Source: Siphonodentalium dalli
Lineage: Eukaryota; Mollusca; Scaphopoda; Gadilida; Siphonodentaliidae
NCBI GenBank assembly: GCA_032622095.1
Contig: CP136067.1
Span: 133,865,990 to 133,929,989, forward strand
Reading direction: 5' to 3'
Length of the DNA: 64,000 bases
Shown here: one piece after another, positions 20,293 to 32,520 of the stretch
How positions within the stretch are numbered: position 1 is the stretch's first letter
Layout: each line of letters opens with the position of its first letter
Notes under the pieces: generated by a model
Told to the model about the DNA's origin: nothing
The model's input: only the letters and a program-made list of their open reading frames with translations
The model's database searches: none
Position numbers and translations under genes: made by a program

Positions 20293-20675
20293 TATATGCT
20301 CATCAGACTCGCGGTTTTTCCTTTAAGAATTATGTTTCCGTTCTACCTCTTACTCTCTTCAATTATAATTATAGAAATTATAGTCACCCTTCAGTGAGTG
20401 TCGTGCTAAACCGAAACAAAAATAAAAATAACATGTTTTAACGTGAATTAAAACTCCAACTCATTGCCCGATCGCCTGTTTAGAGCCACAGAATGCCCGT
20501 TGATGTAAGTAAGAGTGCAAGCGCGAGCGAGTGAATGAGTGTATGCCTGAATGTATGTATCAGATGAATATTATCTATCTATATTTTGTATTTTGTACAA
20601 CCATTCATTATGTATGTTAATCATCTGACTGATTCAATAAAAAAAAAAAAAAAAAAAAAACTGTACTCACCTCGC

Positions 20676-20726
20676 AAATCTTTTAATTTTTGTTCATTAA
20701 TTCAATGAACAAAAATTAAAAGATTT
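20676..20726. repeat. Perfect short palindrome
   Basis: AAATCTTTTAATTTTTGTTC is followed, after a short centre (ATTAATTCAAT), by its exact reverse complement, with arms of about 23 bases. Only the right half is present at the related site near 9172-9182, so the left half was gained at this copy or lost at the other. Confidence 0.9.
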
Positions 20727-21107
20727 CTATAAACTGTCTGATTGACGCTTTAGGCTTAAAACAAAGGAAGTGAATCTTGGGAGTATCAAAGACGCTATTA
20801 GTAATTAGCCCGACGATCCGCGGTATCTGATTGGCTGGCAGCTTACTCCTTTTCGGCGAGAAATGATACGCGGTATTTGATTGGCTGGTGGCCGTCTTCA
20901 CTTTCCGAAGCGTAATTTTGATTGGCTGACACTCTAAACGTAAACAATTCTTTCCAGCTGATGGGATACTATTGAAAAATACGGTTCCATGAATGAACAT
21001 GATTATCTATAGCTCCGATATACTATAAAAGGAATCAGAAGTACCCAGTGCCAATTATATCACCCTTATCCATCCACAACGTAAAAGCTTTTACAAGTAA
21101 AATTACC
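20713..21107 (+). promoter_or_regulatory. Repeat F with promoter-like architecture, copy 2
   Basis: Nearly identical to 9172-9567, including three GATTGGCTG boxes (about 20826, 20876, 20916) and the TATAAAAG box near 21024. Repeat G does not follow here. On the minus strand, forward CCAAT boxes lie upstream of a GAG|GTGAGTACAG donor-like sequence at 20664-20676, which raises the possibility that this copy was the promoter and first exon of the minus-strand gene region at 11.4-15.8 kb. That is an inference. Confidence 0.5.
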
Positions 21108-21109
21108 TT

Positions 21110-22120
21110 TAAAGTTTGGGTCAGTACGGTAATGAATCGTGGGCATGGCTTAACCCTAACACTGTCGCATATGGGAAATATTTAGTTGATTGTAACCTAT
21201 AGGTGGTAGAGTTCAGTCTGCCAATTAAACACTCTATCTGCTTGTCCGTTATAAATGCGCGTGGGGCCATCTAGGGGGATGCAAATGTGGAAGATAAAAA
21301 ACGGTTTCCAAATTGGCGAATTATGGTACCTGGTACCTGCATATTTGTCAACTGAAAGTTGGATATCTTAAAATCAAAACAAATTAAGTCATCCAGCTGA
21401 TATGAATGATTCATATCCAGTATATAAATTTTAAACAACCATGTATAATAAAAATAAAGACTCCCTTCAGTATCTAGGTTTATTTACACACATAACTGAA
21501 ACACTCTGTTGTGTTTGTGTTCAGGCGTAGTTTGAATGATAGGTCAATTCTCAGGACCGAGGGCTGTACAAGACGATGTTAGTGTGTCAGCATTCTAGTC
21601 CAATTAGTATTGGCACCGCGAACAAAAAATAACAACAGCACACAATGTTAGAAATATACATTAATAACATTGTTAATTGCACGCTTTCAACAAATGACGC
21701 CAGTTTGTGAATAATTGTGTGACTAAATCAGTGCACCAATTGCTGCACTGTATTATTTATCGATTAAATGTTGTAAACAAATTCCGAATGAATCTCAGTT
21801 CAGGGCGAGTGGAAATAATAAATGTAGATTTGATTCCCGAATCAATGATTAAAACCTTGAAATTGTGTTTGTTGAATTCATATCACCAGTTACAACTTAC
21901 CGCGATCCCATAAACATAAACAATCTGCTAAACTATAATTGATTGACCCAAATTTGAAGGAGTGTCTCGCTTTAGCATTGCTGACAAGGAACTGCAATAT
22001 TGGCATTAGTTAACCTCAATATACGTTATATATGGACATAAAGCGTGGTTTTTAAAACAGTCCAATGTGTGAATAATTCCATTCGAAATAAGCCCGTATT
22101 GGCATTATTTAATCTACATG
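21110..22120. other. Interval without supported genes
   Basis: I see no coding frame with recognisable content. Short frames only. Confidence 0.3.
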
Positions 22121-22124
22121 TACT

Positions 22125-24375
22125 ATTATTCACTACCAGAATCACGCTCTTTATAATGTGTTTTCACTGCTCAGAATCGCGTTCTTTATGATGTGTTTCC
22201 ATTGCGGCTGGCGACATAAAACGGAGTAACGGGTATAAGTCCTCTATGGGCTTATTTCAAAATCAAATACGTCAAATATAAATATACGTGAATATTATAG
22301 GTCGATTATGAAGCTATTTGCGCGGGGCTATTTTGAGATATAGGACAGTGCTGACACACAGCGTTTATGGAGTTTTCCTACGTAGGTACTCCATATATAT
22401 GAATTATTCGTTCTTTGGGTATCACGCTTTGTGTATAGTGTATACATTGTTCAGGTTGCAAGGAACCCAACAAACCACTATGCACTAAATTATTTGTCAT
22501 CAGTGTCATCAGTGTTCCACCCATATATAAAAGTATAGGTCAGGTATCAACAGTTCGTCGCTACACTTTTACAATCTACGAGATATAACAAAACAATCAA
22601 ACGCCATCGATTTGACACAACATTCGGCCACTTCTTATGCCATTATGTACGTTCAAGAATGACAAGAGGAAAGATGTCGATGGCTGACAATATAGCATAA
22701 TAAAGGTTATTGGCACATATTGAACAATGGAGTTGCTAGTTGTTGAGTTTGATACTAAGCTGACGTCAGTGGTCCTTGTAAAGTCGGTACCGGGAAACTA
22801 AGTGTTATACCTATATAATTCGCAGACATCGTCCTTTATAATCGCTTCTATGTATATCATAGATAATGCAAGCTCCATCTATGTTTGAACTGATACGAAG
22901 GCACTCTAGATACCAGGGATGTGATAATGGTAATGCATTTCAATGCATAATATTTCTCAATTAATGGAAAGTAATCTGTTATCTCTTTTGCATTACACAT
23001 AATTAAAAGTAAATGCATAACTTCACAAATAAATCATTTAATTCAACTGCATTTCCATTGTTTTTTGACTTATGGGAATAATGATTGTTCTCTTAAGATT
23101 GGTAACTTAAAGGGATATAGTACACTATATATGGCCATTTATGGGACCATCTAATTTTATACTCGAAATAGTGTATGCAACAAATGAATGAATTGGAGCG
23201 ATGGATTAGTGCAAAATACACTCATGTGCTCTATGAACGATGCAAACAGCATGGTAATTAAAATGAAAATTAATTTATGACCCCAGTTCCGTTAGTCGTT
23301 ACGACTAACATAACACTAGTCATTACGCCTAAGCTAAGTTACCTTGTGGACAAGCAGTTGTCTAACCTGAGTTAGTCATATTAACTAACTTAATTTCTTC
23401 AGTGTAGTGTTAATTTGCATTTCATAGTTTGAAATACATCTCAGTCAAAATTGATTACTAGTATTTCTTATACGACTTGGCTAGAGTGGTAACTGTCAGT
23501 ATACTCTCTCATCTATTTTTATCAGAATGTTTATGCTTATATTTCATATACTATGTTATGTAAATAAATAAAATATTCTGACTATTAAAGTATCACAATG
23601 ATAACCGTGTTCGGATTCGCTTTGAAATAGAGGACATTGTATGTGAGGATAATCAGTTAACTCTTTACCCAACAAACCGGCCAAAACCGGCCAAATAAAG
23701 CTTCAACAGCCTAAAATATCTTCGGTCTGTCTCAATAGAACCATACAAATATGGATATCATTGGAATCGGCTCCTTGACCACGTTGTGATAGTTACAGTT
23801 ATGCCCTGTGCCAATGCATTCTCTTATATATGCGAGTCGACCATAGGTCGCCTCGCATATATAAGAGAATGCATTGGCCTTTTTACCATTTTTTCTTACA
23901 TTCTTTAACAATTTTATAATTTTTAATGTGTTAAGCCAATGCATTCTCTTATATATGCGAGGCGACCTATGGTCGACTCGCATATATAATAGAATGCATT
24001 GGCACAGGGCCCTTCTGTTGGGTAAAACGTTAACAAAACGAATACTGATAAACGTCTTAAATTCCGTTTGGACATAATTATCCCCCGCAAGCTACGATTG
24101 GATATATACTATACAGCAATGGGTTCCGTCCGTGGTTCCGTCCGTCCGAAATTTGAGCCCTGGAGTCATCGGTGGTTGGATACGAATACAATTGGCATTG
24201 TGAAGCACCACCGTCGGGAAAATAATATATACATACCACATGTTTTGTCCATTCTGAATTTGAACGAATTATGTTGAATTACAGGACTTAGTTGGTAACT
24301 GGACTCTTTGTTTGAATAAATCCTTCGGCACACATTACAGCGACATCTCTCAACCGATCGTCACCAAACTATGGA
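22125..24375 (+). repeat. Repeat family A, left copy
   Basis: This stretch is the reverse complement, with moderate divergence, of 58215-60800. Collinear landmarks include the ATCACGCTCTTTATAATGTG outer end, TGACGTCAGTGGTC.TTGTA, CAAGCTCCATCTATGTTTGA, a TAATGCATTTCAATGCATAA stretch, ACCCCAG/TTAGTCGTAATGACTAA blocks, GGTTCCGTCCGTGG tandem units and the inner end GGACTCTTTGTTTGAATAAA. The left copy carries an extra hairpin MITE at 23803-24010 and a doubled outer motif. No intact frame is shared. A shorter piece of the outer end recurs at about 30225-30345. Confidence 0.85.
23803..24010. mobile_element. Double-palindrome MITE inserted in repeat A
   Basis: Outer inverted repeats GCCCTGTGCCAATGCATT / AATGCATTGGCACAGGGC bound two inner perfect-looking hairpins (23809-23878 and 23935-24003), each reading GCCAATGCATTCTCTTATAT ... 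and back, with a CGACCATAGGTCG-type centre. The family A copy on the right lacks it, so it is an insertion. A solo half (CCCTGTGCCAATGCATTATC) sits at about 36804. Confidence 0.88.
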
Positions 24376-26700
24376 TATTCGAGGATGATCGTTTGTTTAT
24401 AAACAACGGGATGAAGGATACATGTGACATGTTTTGTTCAGTCACTTCATACCTGGTTAATACATCTTTCGAATTAAGCCACCTCAGTAAATTTATAAAC
24501 CTAAACGGAAAGTCACCTCCGTGGGGGATAGTTATGGGAGATACTGTGCGGTGTAACAGTTATATATATATGAAGATATAATATATAATAAAGTTAGCAT
24601 ATAATGCTACTTTCCCAGTTGTATCACTGACTGCAATAAAAAAAATAAGATTCCATCACATCCACTATCTGCCTATTTAAGCAGGAGTTGTGCCAAAAAA
24701 ATGTCTTATATATGAGACTTGAAAATGAAAACGCAGCCGCAACACTCATATGCGTAAAATATTGGAACTGTTACGACTGAATGCTGCAAGTTTTATACAC
24801 CGTTCAGTGGTTGACTGATGCAGATAACATGGTTCCTCTGTTGAACTGTGTACTGGATATCTGATTGTAATGTACCTGTTTTAGGTGACCAAGAGGTTAT
24901 TATTTAGCTAATTTGCAGCTGAAGATTTGAAAGGTTTCATCACGCGAATGTTGCACTGTTTATAACTGTAGTGATAGCAGTAGGTTACACTGGTGTAAAT
25001 GTTTTACATAGGCCTCAGTGCTAACGTTTTAGCATGTACTGTTAGCAATATAAATGTTGGGTCCAAAATTTTCTTTAAATCTGAAAAATTGACATTTGGG
25101 GAAACTTTTTACCCAAAAAAATCATGTCTGACTAGCAGGGAATTCGCCCTTTAAATCTTGTGTTTTCGTAACTAGTGTCAGAACCGCATACAAATGCTGT
25201 CATATTTGAGACCACACCAAAATAAATTCACTACAAAGGGTTAATTCCTGTGCGAATGGCATGTTTATCTACGGGAAATCATAGACAAGAGGTGTGATGA
25301 TTTTGTTATGCAAAAAGCACACAAGGTTATTGACCAATCAGGGCCCAGTGTCTTTTATTCTCTCCTATATATTCCTCCCGCATCCGCTAGATGTCAATCC
25401 ATAGTGTAACCAGTAAGAACTCTCTTGAACAAACTTGTCCGCGAATGTTATGATTATTATTATTATATTATGTTGTATTCAGTTTCAATTTGAAATTAAA
25501 TATGCTTATGTTTGGTATGCATGAGATTGACTTACCCTATTCCACGGCCAATTATGTGAATATTTAGACAGGGTATCTGCCTAAGTTGTAACAGTAGTTG
25601 TGAATAGAGTCAACAGTTCTGAAATTTTGAAAGCGATATTTTTAGAAGTTTAAATATCTATCGCAATGTGCATACACCTTTCAGTAGGAGTCAGTCTTGA
25701 CATAATTTTACAATATGTTTATGGTATTCATATACTCGGTAGCCCCCTCAGTCATCTTGTATGTTGCGCCAGCCAGGTGTAGATATTAATAACCATCCCA
25801 TTTGATGTTGATGATACAGTATTCACCACTGATTTCAAAGATATACTCACTGCAGTTTCATTTGTTTTATATATTCGTATTTATTAAAATAGAAACATTT
25901 ATTTATCATTTATAAAGCAAGTCTAGTATATTGTAGATTGTGTTAACTTCTGGATTATACCAGTCCTCAGTCCACTATTCGTTTGCGCATTGGTGAATGG
26001 AGCATATCTAGTTGAACAGTTGATCCCTATGTTTATTATTCCCTTGTGATCCAAATAATATTATAGTACCATATGATAGTAGCGGACAGAACACAAAATC
26101 ACTAATTGAGTACTTGGTAATATATCCAAATAATAGCACATGTGTATACTTTTTCAGCTTTTCACAATAATAAACCACTGTTCATTATACTCTCGATATC
26201 CAAATAATAGTACAGTACGAAATAATAGTACGATGCAGACTAAATTGAATAACATTACATACACAAATAATATTACATTGGATATTTGTCAGATTTCCCC
26301 AGTAAAATGTCAGATGAACTAATTCAATATTAACCATATACATTCAGTTTTGATGATTTATCTTCATCTAATTTATCATGTCAGACCATCATAGAAAATG
26401 GTGCACTGCATTCCCAATAAGTGTAAATAAGTAATTGTCAGGTGCTGCAAGTATGAAAGATTATTTGTCAGACTATTGGCAGGGAATTCCACTTGCATTT
26501 TATGAAGTGATATGACGGAACATATCCGTGCTGGTGAGCACATGTCAATAATAAATATACAACAAAACAAGGATTATACTAACTATAATAACAGGATGTG
26601 ATTCAATTCGAAATGTATTATAAATTTTACAGATACAAATAATATATTTTATTGCTAATTATTCCTCTTATAACTAATTGGCAAAGATCCGACAAGAATA
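24376..26700. other. AT-rich interval without supported genes
   Basis: Only short frames are seen. A loose set of CCAAATAATA motifs occurs at about 26050-26280. Nothing here supports a gene or RNA. Confidence 0.3.
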
Positions 26701-26716
26701 AATTTGCCAGCGCCAG

Positions 26717-27084
26717 TCAAAATGTGTTTGTATGGCTCTGATGCACCAGCCCCCGTGTCCTGTTGCACGACATTTTACACAATACACTGCTGTATATGGT
26801 GTGGTTGATTTTATTGATATATATACGTGGATTATTCATACAGGATTCAGTGTGGTTCGACTGGAGTGTGAATAAATTGTTCCCAAAATCGAGCCGAGGG
26901 AATCTTGCAACGACCGTACTAAGCAAGCTATTCATTTTAACAACAACAGGCCTCAGAAATTCATTGATTAGTTCGAATTCCATATCAATACTTTGGTTAT
27001 TACAACTAACAGTGCTTGTTTCAGAAAATCCAATATCACCATACAACTTTGTTTCCGATAAGACAATGTTTATGCTCGCTGTGT
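26717..27084 (-). CDS. Weak exon candidate, cysteine- and asparagine-containing
   Basis: The minus-strand frame is open from about 27090 to the TGA at 26717. A plausible acceptor (AACTAATCCTACACAG) ends at about 27085. The peptide contains VSCNNQS, SNHTESCMNN, INHTIYSS and LCKMSCNRT, so several N-x-S/T sites and cysteines, as in secreted or surface proteins. A donor GTGAGTATC lies only about 50 bases upstream, but the frame before it is quickly blocked, so I could not join an upstream exon. It is not a family I recognise, and the opposite strand is also open. Confidence 0.18.
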
Positions 27085-27359
27085 AGGATTAGTTTTAAGC
27101 CAGGTACGTGTATATGCTTAGATACTCACCAACGTGTTTCAATATATCGTCAGATTAACATCATTCGACAGGAAACATAATGGCTTTGATTGTTTGGAGG
27201 CGTACTTCGCCACTGTCATCAGAACGATGATCGAGCATCTCTGGAGTAGCTATTGTACAGCAGTGCAGCAAACAAAACAATTGATCTGTATCGCAAAATG
27301 CCACGTGATAAAAAACTGCTTTCATAATCATCATAGATCAGCGAATTCACATTGAGCCT

Positions 27360-28970
27360 AGATACTTTGTACTTGTACATGAGTTGTTATGGATTAGCAA
27401 ATAATTTAATTAAACAACTAGAGGCTCCACAGGGCTGAGGCATTTAGCCTTGTTTTGGCGTATATATTGTTTTCGACTGACTTCAATAGTTTCGGGTTTC
27501 CTCAATCCACATGCAGTATATCGTTATTGCAGGATTGACAGTTCTGAACATTTTGAGATTTTTCACAATATCCACGATGGCTGCTAAACAAAGTTCGATT
27601 TGGCCATATTTTCGACTATAATTGTGATAAATATAAAAATAATCGCGTTATGCATACCATACCCAGTGGTGATTACTGCGATATGTAGTTTCATCTTTAC
27701 ATTGTGGCATATTTGCAGATAAAATGGAACCGAACATTCTTAAATCTATTGAACAAATACGTTTTCCTTATTACTCAGGCCGTCGATGCACCCACCCTAC
27801 ATATGACGCGTTTAATCTAAGATGGCGCCGCCAAACTGTCTGCTTTCTACATGTCATCATTATTCTTCTAAACTGACAAACGAAAAATGGGATTCACGCG
27901 GTGGTATGGTATGTCAGTAGTCCAATTATCAATTATATCCCAATATTTGTCAAACCTTGAGGTAATGGAACGTGGGCAATTACAGTTTTTGCTCAGCGAA
28001 TTACAATAGTTATTTATACACTATATGTCGAATATCTTTCCTGTGAAGTTGAACAGATTAAGCATGTTGACAGTTAACAAAAAAATATAACCTTCTACTT
28101 GTCAAATAGTCAGCAATGACATGGGCATATGACCACCGAAAATTGCACATCATATAGATGTTGACTTACTGTTACAATGTGGACTGTTATAGTAGACGTT
28201 GTGACACATCCAATCGAATTTGAACTTAGAATGATCATAAACTTTTTGTTGGGAACGTGTGGGTTTGTTCTGCGCATATAATAAATGTCGTGTCGGCTAT
28301 TTACATTATTACATCACCCCAAGTTTGCATAGGACTAGTCAGCCATCTTTTTGTCATTACATTTGTGCCTAGAATATTTCCAAGTCGGTGATAAGAACGC
28401 GACAACAAGAGTAATTATCGGTATGATATAATTTGCGGGATGAACTTTGAAAGAAACCGTCACTGGGTATCACTATTCTCTATGGACATCTTTCTGTAAT
28501 AAAACTTAAATTGGAGCTAATTTTAATTGCTGGATATATCATGGACATTTCCGTTGATAATGATGTTGTTCATGTTATACTTTGCCTTCATATTTGCTAA
28601 GCAAATATTTCTTATTGATCCGTTGTTACTATTGAATAGGCATGACATCACCGATCGTCAACGCTGCCAAACACTAACTATATTGACCAATATTGGCATT
28701 CAATCATGTCATACACGACTGGCTGAATGTTTTGTATTTTGTGCTTCCGTGCCTGGCGTGAACGTTGATCATACGAATTGGTCATTCAAAAGTAAGGCAT
28801 TGCCTCCACCAACACATTGTGACGTCCGCGCGTGTCTCACAAACGACTTCAACGACCACTTACTCCATAACAGAGCCAGATAGAGACGTGTGGTCTAACA
28901 ATATTGTCCGGTCGGTAAAGGTTTGCCCTAAAAAAATTGAACTCTGTTGGTTTTTATTCTATTTTGAAAA
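27360..28970. other. Interval without supported genes
   Basis: No recognisable coding content. The frame at about 28600-28883 has a few protein-like stretches but no start, splice signal or family motif that I trust. Confidence 0.3.
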
Positions 28971-28971
28971 G

Positions 28972-28972
<1 letters not shown>

Positions 28973-29046
<74 letters not shown>

Positions 29047-29059
29047 TATATATATATAT
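28973..29059. repeat. (AT)n microsatellite
   Basis: An almost pure TA dinucleotide run of about 87 bases with one interruption (TAAAT at 29041-29045). It can form a cruciform and is likely to be length-polymorphic. Confidence 0.98.
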
Positions 29060-30224
29060 GTGTCCTCTATAACATCGAAAATCCGCTAATATCCGCTTTG
29101 AGCAATTTTTTACAGAGATTTTAAAAGTGTCCATTTTCCGGACTTGTGGAAGTAGGTTTTTCTACAATATCCCTCATCGGCGACACCAGAGCGCCTTACT
29201 CCACCATCCGATATATACCAGTGTGTGTGAAATTAGAGTACGGGATCGAATAGAGTGATAAGGACACAATATAAAGCAATTGCGTCCATGAAATGGCTGT
29301 CAAAATGGCCGCAACTCCAAGCCATGCTACTACGAAAGCAAGATATTGGATAACTACCTAGAAGTGATAATACTTATAGGTAATTTACAAGTATGTTGTT
29401 AGATATCTTAAGGTACACACATCACTCAAACATATCTATCTGAATGATGTGCCGGTCACTGTAACGCAAGTTAAACCAATGATTTACACCTTTAAAGTTG
29501 GGATTTTCTACTTAGAGTGCATCTAACAGTGGGGCTAAACAAATAATTATGGGCATGGAACACACGAAGTAATGTTTCGCCACACAGTGCGTGGTAGTTT
29601 CATTATAGAATGATGAATAATTATTGAATGTAACGCAGAAACTGAAGTAGTGTAAAAATCAGAACGTTAAAGACGTAAATCATTGTAAAAATGGGTTTGT
29701 GCTCTAAACCTTTCGCAATGGATTTGTTGTCACTTTCATTGTTCTTCAACAAAACAGTACACATACAGCGACATATCGATGTGGCTGCCAGTTAAAGAAG
29801 TAGCACCAAGATGAGATTTGAGCTTCTACGAAAGTATTGGTGACATGTATTGACATTCATCGACATTCATTGGACACTCAAACAACATTGTGAAACCCCA
29901 TGATTATTGTCTGCGCCCATACTAAAACCGGTTGTACTATACCATTAACACATATTTACAGTCCTGGATCAAAATCTTCTAAACTTGAGGTTTGGAATCG
30001 ACCAACACTTACATTCAACCAAGTTCCAAAACTGCAAACTTAACATTGAGCAGGACCAAGACCAGCATAGCGTCAGGTTCCATATAAAACAACAGGATAT
30101 AGGGAGATATGTCCTTGATCACGCGGTGAATAAAAGCTCAGCTTTCCCCGTTTTTGCGGTTGCCACAAAACAATACGATACGACTAAACACACATTTGGC
30201 CAAATTAATTATCCTCGCGCAAAT

Positions 30225-30345
30225 AGGTTCATAATGGAACTAAATATTCACATAGGTTCACAATGGACATATTGGATTTTGAAATAAGCCCAAATCGGGC
30301 TTATGCCCGCTATTCCGTCCACAGTGATACCACATTAGAAAGAGC
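30225..30345. repeat. Fragment of repeat A outer end
   Basis: AATAGGTTCATAATGGAAC...ATATTCACATAGG, then AAATAAGCCC.AA..GGGCTTATGCCCG.TATTCCGT and AAAGAGCGTGA, match the order seen at 60640-60800 and, reversed, at 22150-22330. A third partial copy lies at about 57815-57870. Confidence 0.6.
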
Positions 30346-31325
30346 GTGAGTCTGGGAAGTGATGTCGATGAAAAAAGGTAGACAAACACGGCCAATGTGG
30401 GCTTATTTCGTATGGCAATAGTCCCACATTAGCCAGTTTTAATAACCCCGTTTTAGGTCAATATATATAAAGCGTATAATTTGAGGTTATATAAAGCCAA
30501 TACGAGCGTATTTCGATCATTAAAATAAGCCCGTTATATGCTTATATTCACGAGAACAGCCGTTGGCACTATTATCCTTAAACCAAGAAAATAGTATGGA
30601 AAGAATTGACTGTCATATATATATATAGTGCGACTCTTCAATTTTTTCGTTAAGACCCATTCAATTTATTAACAAAAAATAACGCGAATGTCTGAATGTC
30701 ATTTAATCTTTCGATTCGTAGGTTTCACAGCGAATGGCGCACCATAACGTTAATTTCTTTACACTTTAATGTGACATTTAAATTTGACTGCATATTGTAC
30801 TTATGGTCTTATCTTGAACTAACGCAAGAGCAATGTGTTGGTCGGATTAAGAAGCAACATGGTGCTTTATTTCGGAATGCTAGAGGTGTTCACGCGATAG
30901 TTTGGGCAAGAAATCGATTGTGTAATGAAATTTACAATCACAGTTACAAGTACCGCACAACTTAGATGTCACTGCTACAAGGATATTTGTTCTTCGATTT
31001 TGATTCTCAGATTACATTGTTCAGAGTTCCCGTTGATAGTTGTTATATATCTGGTGTCAGTTACCAATTCGCTTGTGTGTTTGTACTTGAACATAATTCA
31101 GGAAAGTTCAATTATTTATATGTTGTAACACCTACTGTATGGATGTAAGTAGAGAGACTATTCGAGTTTTGATAAATTGTGCACCGATCCATGCTTTAAA
31201 CTGTCCTTGGTAACTAGGTTAATAATGTGTCTGTGTTATGGGGTGATGTGGTGTATACAGATATACGTTGAAGCTTTGGCTGTCGATGACATTAGCTTCT
31301 TTCAAATGTGTTTCATTATATATCG

Positions 31326-31622
31326 CTAAGTTAATTCCATACTTTTTTTGGACAAAGAAAGCGCTTGTCTTGCACGCACATTAGTAACTAGTTTATGGAT
31401 AAAAATTAAATGTTCCTTATGAGCTCCGTTGTCGCAATCGATGGTGGAAGAAAGACATTCAGCGAGATATAAGCGCCACTTCACTTTTCCCTGGGAAATA
31501 TATTTCCATTTTACTTCGATGGTGTTTATATGTCCACAATACGCAAGTTCTAGTAAATTTGGAAATACTAACTTCTGAGCTCCCTCACAGCAGTTGAGTG
31601 CTGAATATATTCTACATTCCAT
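31326..31622 (-). CDS. Weak exon candidate of unknown function
   Basis: A 98-residue frame on the minus strand has a mixed, protein-like composition (LVFPNLLELAYCGHINTIEV, KVKWRLYLAECLSS, EHLIFIHKLVTNV). I recognise no family and no convincing splice sites. It abuts the tandem repeat starting at 31667. I keep it only as a candidate. Confidence 0.15.
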   Translation of the reverse strand: MECRIYSALNCCEGAQKLVFPNLLELAYCGHINTIEVKWKYISQGKVKWRLYLAECLSSTIDCDNGAHKEHLIFIHKLVTNVRARQALSLSKKSMELT

Positions 31623-31666
31623 CCAGTGTGAAAGTTGTCAACCTGCTGCAAGGCATTCAACTTCAC

Positions 31667-32520
31667 GCGGAAATAATGTCGATGACAGGATGTGTTACTG
31701 TATGCTGTTGACACATATAATGCACAATTTTAGTTGGAAGTAACATTGTTTATCGTTACATTGAAGGGAACCTGTGCATGCCATTGCAATCAGCTTCTCC
31801 GTATAACAACTATATGTCCATGCTGGTATGTGCATGCTTGTGCGCCCCAAAGTTGGTGTTATCTAATTTCGAGAATTAGCTGTCATCCATATCTTACCGT
31901 CCAGTATTTAAAAAAAATAGGGGAAATGGACACTTTAATAATATCCTCACTCAATGGTGCATATAAATGGCTACTTTATGTATAATTATTTTATATTTAC
32001 ATATTTATTTTTCTGTAATTTCTGACGTGATGAATGAGACACACCAACCTCCTCACCACGTTCTGCTCGAAGTTGACAGCCCGCACAATGTCTGGAAATC
32101 AGTATACATATGTATAATAACTCCCTTTATAATAGTGCGTCCATCAACGGAAATATTGTCGATGACAGGACGTGGTAGTGTATGCTGTTGACATATAATA
32201 CACATATTAAATCAGAATTAATATTTTTGTTGGTGCATTGAAGTAAACATTTGCATGCCATTGCAACGTTATGTCCATGCTGGTATGTGCGCCTGCGCCC
32301 CATAGTTGGTGTTAACTAATTTTGAGAATTAGCTGTCATAAAAATCTTACCGTCCAGTATTTTAAAAAAACTAGAGAAAATGGACGTTTTAATTACCTCC
32401 TCTCTCAATAGTGCATATAAATGGTTACTTTATGTATTATCTTATATTTTCATATTTATTTTTGTGTAATTTCTGACGCGTTGAATATGAAACACACCAA
32501 CCTTCTCGCCATGTCAATGG
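31667..32520 (+). repeat. Local tandem duplication, units of about 400 and 375 bp
   Basis: The block at 31667-32063 recurs at 32146-32520 in the same orientation. Shared landmarks are GGAAATA.TGTCGATGACAGG, TGTCCATGCTGGTATGTG, GAGAATTAGCTGTCAT, CTTACCGTCCAGTATTT, GTGCATATAAATGG and ACACACCAACC. Similarity looks about 80-85 percent, so it is much older than the 14.4-18.7 kb duplication. Confidence 0.8.

Larger units (their letters stand above)
17974..20660 (+). mobile_element. 5'-truncated L1/Tx1-type retrotransposon with poly(A) and target-site duplication
   Basis: CTGTACTCACCTC occurs at 17961-17973 immediately before the reverse-transcriptase sequence and again at 20661-20673 immediately after a run of about 22 A (20639-20660). 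Two further A may belong to the duplication. An AATAAA signal overlaps the start of the tail. The insert begins inside the reverse transcriptase, so the endonuclease and ORF1 are missing. This is the standard product of incomplete target-primed reverse transcription. After the tail the host sequence resumes with GCAAATCTTTTAATTTTTG and repeat F. Confidence 0.95.

Noticed and set aside
28527-28883. Frame with DRQRCQTLTILTNIG and several cysteines
   Set aside because: It starts without ATG, runs beside the (AT)n tract and has no family motif or splice site.
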